Source of the DNA: Ulva prolifera
Taxonomy: Eukaryota; Chlorophyta; Ulvophyceae; Ulvales; Ulvaceae
Assembly: GCA_023078555.1 (NCBI GenBank)
Contig: CM041204.1
Location: 2,139,985-2,203,984 of the forward strand
Direction: 5' to 3'
Length of the DNA: 64,000 nucleotides
The notes under the pieces are model-generated. The model was given only the letters and a program-made list of their open reading frames with translations, ran no database searches and was not told where the DNA came from. Below, piece by piece: positions 59,081 to 64,000 of this stretch (the first letter of the stretch is position 1; the number at the start of each line of letters is the position of its first letter). The position numbers and the translations under genes are program-made.

Positions 59081-60475
59081 GCGACGTCTCCCTCTATTTC
59101 TGAAGGCGCCGTCCAAGGCCTGCCCAGCTATGCGTACCTCGTGACACTTATGGCAGGCTTCTCCGTCATTGCCTTTGACGTCAATGCAGAAGATTCGCTT
59201 CACCTCCTGCAACCACTGGACACGCTCGTGCACACCACGGTTGCCCAGAATATCCCCTTCGACTTCCGAGCCAACATCGCGGACAAGCTCATCAGCGACA
59301 CACCAATTCATACCGGCGCTGCGATGGTGGTGGGAGGTCTCGCGGTGATTGCCACCACACGCCCGAAACAAGCTGCAGCTTTGGCTGGTTTGTATTCTAT
59401 CTTCAATTTCTCATGTGCGTTTCCTGCTCCCCTCACCACGCACTCGCGTCGAAGCTGTCAGCAACAGCGTTTTTTCGTGTATGTTTGTTGTGGAACTAAG
59501 ACCATATCTCAAGTACGAGATACAGCACTGACGATGCCTATGGACCGAAGTGCCCTTGTTTGCAGAACTGGGCATGCTAGTACTTGATCACACCATACCA
59601 CGATGGATCGCCTTCTGGCATTGCATTGTTGCCTGCCTGATGTCTCGGTGCTTAACATCATCGAGTGGCTATCGCAATTCAACACGTGACTGTGACACCG
59701 TGGCGGTATTACAGAGCAGTAGACCCATGCAGTTGGCCTCTTGCGTATCAATCCCCATGCGGCCACCATCCTGGATGGCGTCGATGTCTCAGCAGCAGTA
59801 TCGCCGGATCACTTGTGTGGCTTGTGGCATGCATGCATTCTGCCGCGAGCCTTGGCTGTTGCTCTATGAGCCCGCCTTAGAGCACCCGCCACACTCAACG
59901 GCTGCAAAACAGGGCCTAAGCATGCGCTGACATGCATTGCAGTCGGAGGAGTCGGCTTCGGCAAAGACGCCTCGGCCACATCGGCGGTCAAGAAGTTCTT
60001 CCACCGAGCGAGGCCTTCAGATGACCTCCACCACAGCTTCTCCTTCCCCTCTGGCCACTCCACTTCAGCATACTTCACCCTCGCCTTCCTCTTCTTCGTC
60101 ATCGTGCCCGCGCTCGCCTCGTGGAGTGCCTCTCTCTCCCAGCCGAGCGATTCCAGCTCACAACAGCCTTCCACACCAGCCAGTGGCACCCTCTCAGCAG
60201 TACAGGGAGCGCTCCAGGCAGCAGCGAAGCCAAAGGCAGCGCTCGCGCTGACGATCGGCGGGGGGATGATCACGCAGAGTGGCAGGTTGCTGGCTGACGT
60301 GCACTGGGTGTCGGACGTGCTGGCGGGCGCACTGTGGGGCTCTTCCGGCGTTGCATTGGCCTGTGTCATCATCGAGGGCCTGCGATCTGAGCCTGCACGG
60401 TCGCCGGCCGCAACGGGGGAGAACGCAGCTGCAGAGGCTGCTACGGGGGAGGGCGAGAAGGTGTCGAGCCGGTGA
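59081..60475 (+). CDS. PAP2-family membrane lipid phosphatase, 5' end not found
   Basis: Type 2 phosphatidic acid phosphatases remove phosphate from lipid phosphates through a His nucleophile. The exon at 59081-59387 encodes a membrane-rich N-terminal half (YAYLVTLMAGFSVIAFDVN, LDTLVHTTVAQNIPFDFRAN). A second begins at 59566 (ELGMLVLDHTIPRWIAFWHC). The last, from 59943 to the stop at 60475, contains all three catalytic motifs: KKFFHRARP (KX6RP), FPSGHS, and GRLLADVHWVSD (R-x5-H-x3-D). A Ser/Gln-rich insertion separates motifs 2 and 3. The splice between the second exon and the last is unresolved; a further exon around 59800-59870 may exist. The first exon, perhaps with a transit peptide, lies upstream. 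Family certain, gene model incomplete. Confidence 0.82.
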
Positions 60476-61552
60476 TGGCATGCACGCAGGGCAGCTGATG
60501 GTTAGTTGCTGATGCTTAGTCGTGTGTTTTGGTTGTCCTTCGTGGTCACGGCAGTCTTCTCTATGCCATGGTCAGCGCGTTAGCATGCCTGCACCGGTCG
60601 CCGCACTTCAGTGTCTGCTATGGTTCAAGGTTACAGCAGTTGCTCGAGAGCATCGCTGCAGCAAGGCCGCGTGTTGCACTGTTGGGGCCAACATGGGGAA
60701 GTGGTTCTGCGGTTGTGATGCCCTGTTTGTGGAACCTGCGGAGCGATTGCACAAAGCTTGGATCGTTTCGTCACAACGCTGCGAACTGCCGCTCCATTTT
60801 CGGCCATGGAACAGTGTGGTGGCTGTCGGACAAGCTCCGCAGCCGCTTGACCACAGAAGAGTGGGTGTGCTTGGCAAAGAGAGCGCCTTCGCAGGCAGCT
60901 GTAGATGTGCAATGGGGTGCAGGTATGGATGCATGGGTATTGCATTCGAGCTCTGCTCTAGGCAGCAGGGCGTGTGAGCAGGCAGTTTTTGATATCTGGC
61001 ATGTTGTTGCCGAGGGTCGTTGAGTTTCGCAATTTCTTGAACTTATTTAACGAACGACGTTTGTGATGTTCACTCTTGTGGCATAGGTCGACAGTGTGAC
61101 AGTTCACTTGCATGTACATCAGATCCATGTACACCAACATCACATGCAAGAAGCATATTGCCCAGTTCGATCTGGTCCACTGCAACAGTGTGGTGCACAG
61201 GTCGACTCGTAACCTCCACGCAAGCACTTGCGTGGTATCGGGTGAGTTTCCCCATATTCACTCATGCAATGCAGTCGAACAGCGGTCGTGGCGAGAGGTG
61301 ATATGTGCCTGTTCAACGTCCAACGACATCGCATGCCATGGGAGCATGCGATTCGGGCCAGCGTCAACTTCCGTCTCGGACTTCACGTGTTGCATGATTA
61401 CTTCGTAAATGCTCTGCCCCTTCCGATGAATTCCACTGATCAAGTTGGAATGTGTTATGTGAACCGTTCATTCATTGCTCATCGTGTTTCCCAGTCACAT
61501 AGAGCGGTTGTGCTGCTACGCTGACGCTCGTGAACTGAAATTTCTGCTTGAT
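60476..61552. other. Intergenic sequence between the PAP2 and GRAM genes
   Basis: No gene was recognised. It contains the PAP2 3' UTR and the promoter of the next gene. Confidence 0.45.
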
Positions 61553-62279
61553 ATGGCGTCAAATCCTGAGATTGCTTCCGCGCACGACGGAACGCGCGTC
61601 CCTGCTCCGTTCCAGAGTGAGATAATCCTTTGCCAACGCTCAGATATGCAATTTGTCGTGCAAGGCGCTGACATACACAACAAGAAGTGCGTGATACATT
61701 GCTTCCTGTGCATATGTGTTGATTAGCTCTCCCGTTCCATTTACCTCGAGCCTGCCATCGCAACATCGGTCTGAGTGCAGATGGAGCGCAAAGGGCACCA
61801 TCTTCATTTCAAACATGAGGATGGTATTCATAGCAAAGGGCAATGATCATGGTGGTGACCTGCAAGCTTTTGATCTGCCTCTGCTCTACATCCGCAGTGA
61901 GAAGTTCCACCAGCCCATATTTGGCTGTAACAACCTTGCTGGCGAGTGCTGGCCTGTATCACCAAGCGGTGGACCAGGAGGCTCTCTACCGCCTTACAAG
62001 TGGAAGCTCAACTTCCTCACAGGTGGGGTAGGTACATTGCTGCCCATCTTCTATAGGTTCATCAAGGCTGTTAGAGAAGCTGAGCATGATCGCAAACGAG
62101 CGGAGGAACTTGCAAACCACGGTGTCATCCAAGATGCAGTGAACCATGCTTTCGTGGACCCGAACGACCCGACCACGCTGTATCTCACACAGCCAGTCGG
62201 CAACGATGCAAGGCTTTCCAGCGTTCCAGTCTATGCTGCAAATTATGGAAGTGACGAAGCATATGCGCCCCTTGTATGA
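61553..62279 (+). CDS. WBP2-like GRAM-domain protein
   Basis: Exons 61553-61686 and 61781-62279 join in phase (donor gtgcgt, acceptor gtgcag), giving 210 residues. The N-terminus MASNPEIASAHDGTRVPAPF leads into a GRAM/PH-like fold: GADIHNKKWSAKGTIFISNM, RMVFIAKGN, then FHQPIFGCNNLAGECWPV and YKWKLNFLTGGVGTLLPIFY. This is the core pattern of WW-domain-binding protein 2 and its plant relatives. Charged EAEHDRKRAEEL follows. Animal WBP2 has C-terminal PPxY motifs that bind WW domains; none is visible here, so the partner is unknown. The cellular role in algae is not established. Confidence 0.82.
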
Positions 62280-64000
62280 CATGTTGAAACCTACCAAGGC
62301 TCACATCATAATTCGTTGGTGCTACTCCTCTGTTGCCCTATTGCCCATGCAGACAGCCACGCCTTTTTTCCTGGTCCGATGTCCATCCCGGAAAGCTGGG
62401 TCTCCCTTTAAAATTTCAACAGAAGCCTGCTTCGAGATGAGCGATCTCTGAGCGTAGAAGCGAGTGACTTCACGCCAGCGACTGTTTTCTGATCGAGAAT
62501 CCGTTCCGGCCTTTGCCTCCGTATCACTTTCTTGTGGTAGGGATTGTGACCGGAACCAACATGGCCCGCTCTGCCATGCTCCGGGGGAACTCCAGCTGTC
62601 AGCCCAGAACAGACGTCAGGCTTCGTCGTCGTCTTCTGAGCCCTTCGAGGTCCGACAGGCTTCCATTCACCTGCTACGATGCCAAGGCGGCAAGTCCAGC
62701 CGCTGCTGCCATGCAGGTCACACGGGTGGCTGTTAGTGTGTTGACATCGTGGGGCATCTGGGCTTGCGAGAAAGCAACTGCCGCAGAGGTTATTCAGGCA
62801 GTGGAAGTAGCAGGAAGCCTTCGTGAGGTGATTGCGATTGTGGAGTTCTTGGTCGTGTAAAATACGTGGCGCTTGGGAGTTGTGCATGTTGTAGTGAGTG
62901 GTCAAGTAGGCTGAACGTCTGGCCTGGGTTGCTAATCGCCACATCGAGGGACAGACTGGCCGTCCTGCACACATGGGGATGGAACTTCAGGCACTCTTTC
63001 AGTGCAAGCCTGTGTTGTAGGGGTACCCCTGTATCTGAAGCCTACCAGACACCTGTTCGCTGCAAAGATGTAACATGACCTGTTGACAGGCAGTCCGATG
63101 GAGCCTTGCCGCAAAGGCACACAAGTTTTGCCTGTGAACTGGCAGCAGGAGAGAGCTTTGCTGGTCCGCTGTATCACAGAGGTGCTGGCAAGGCGCTCTT
63201 GAGCTGAGCTGTTGTGGCAGGTAGCGCTCACGAACAGTGGGTACAGTAGTACGTTCATCTGTCGACGTTTTTGCAGCACCCGCATACCCTCCATGCGCTG
63301 GCACCAAGCAGAATGAAAGTCAAGACCGCTCGCTCTCCCTGTGGCAACCCAGTGGTATAGCGGCCAAAAATATCACTGGATTGCCACACTCCCTGTGTGT
63401 CAACTAGGACCCGCATGCAGCCTGCGGAGAGGCTTGATGCACAGCATGAGGCCATCTCTAGCCATACCTCAACTAAATGTGATTGTCTAGGCTTGCCAAA
63501 ACTGTTCCAGGCACGGCCAGGGGACGAGCCTTCTGCAGCAGCTCACACAGCTCTGCACTCGTGTGTATACCACTGCAGGTGCTGCCCACCGCGCCACCTC
63601 TATCCTTGTAACACCACTGCAGTGGCAAGGCATGATTGGCATGCCAGCCGCCCCCGCTATGCCCCCCCTTATGCCCCCGTATGCGCTGGCACATAAACAG
63701 CAAGTGAACAAGACTTTATTTACCACACCAGTTGTGCATTCCTGGGGTGTGGCATGTGCACATGTGCATGCATGCGCGGTGGCAGTTCAGAGCGCTGTGG
63801 GCCACGGGCACTGCCTTCCCCACACAGTTGCAAGTACGTGCTGAATTAAAGCATGTGGCTCTTCCAACTGCCCGAGACAGAGCGAAACAGGCGCTAGCAG
63901 TTGATTGCAGCTGTGGGGCACAAACTTTACTGCACCTGCCTCAGCCTGCCACATCCTCCAGTGGTACGATGTGCGTGCAGGAGCAATGTACAGATTTGAG
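62280..64000. other. Terminal region without a recognised gene
   Basis: Short frames on both strands lack recognisable features. The GRAM gene's 3' UTR lies at the left. Coding exons of a gene extending past the window cannot be excluded. Confidence 0.4.

Noticed and set aside
58423..59103. A 226-codon plus-strand frame upstream of PAP2 as the PAP2 N-terminus
   Set aside because: It is in a different frame from the first recognised PAP2 exon and runs through its acceptor without resemblance to the family. A part of it may be a first exon, but I cannot show the junction.

Overview
This is a nuclear segment of a eukaryote, most likely a green alga (chlorophyte, perhaps trebouxiophyte). The genes carry many short spliceosomal introns, with donors mostly gtgcg or gtacg and acceptors almost always tgcag. 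The gene content also fits: a plastid-type ribosomal protein S15 with a transit peptide, a bestrophin of the algal kind, plant-like serine carboxypeptidases, and mitochondrial COX5B and CMC2. The lineage is inferred; no marker gene settles it. Most exon calls were made by reading splice sites by eye and matching reading phase between exons.

Layout. 1-5.4 kb: a nearly complete non-LTR retrotransposon with a 1191-residue zinc finger/reverse transcriptase/endonuclease protein. 6.1-8.2 kb: a DHHC palmitoyltransferase (minus), divergent from the ribosome-biogenesis factor BRX1 (8.98-11.26 kb, plus). 11.3-14.3 kb: no recognisable gene. 14.3-15.4 kb: plastid-type uS15 (minus), divergent from the Tudor splicing factor SPF30/SMNDC1 (15.9-18.0 kb, plus). 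18.7-19.7 kb: COX5B (minus). 21.2-22.3 kb: CMC2 and phosphopantothenoylcysteine decarboxylase, same strand, 43 bases apart. 22.3-27.1 kb: repeat-rich, with a long CA tract, two 5'-truncated retrotransposon ends flanked by target-site duplications, and copies of a short dispersed repeat. 27.1-40.6 kb: three tandem nine-exon serine carboxypeptidase genes with complete catalytic triads. 42.4-53.2 kb: a long minus-strand bestrophin gene with a low-complexity C-terminal extension of about 730 residues; its largest intron holds two more retrotransposon ends. 54.8-55.2 kb: a possible small membrane protein. 59.1-60.5 kb: a PAP2 lipid phosphatase. 61.6-62.3 kb: a WBP2-like GRAM protein.

The genes do not form one pathway. 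Themes are mitochondrial respiratory assembly (COX5B, CMC2), CoA synthesis (PPCDC), RNA and ribosome biology (BRX1, SPF30, uS15), secretory or vacuolar proteolysis (carboxypeptidases) and membrane transport or lipid metabolism (bestrophin, DHHC enzyme, PAP2, GRAM protein). The most interesting points are the possible dicistronic CMC2-PPCDC unit, the retrotransposon family with a shared 3' terminus and target duplications, the COX5B that lacks the usual zinc-binding cysteines, the uneven divergence in the carboxypeptidase array, and the long-tailed bestrophin.
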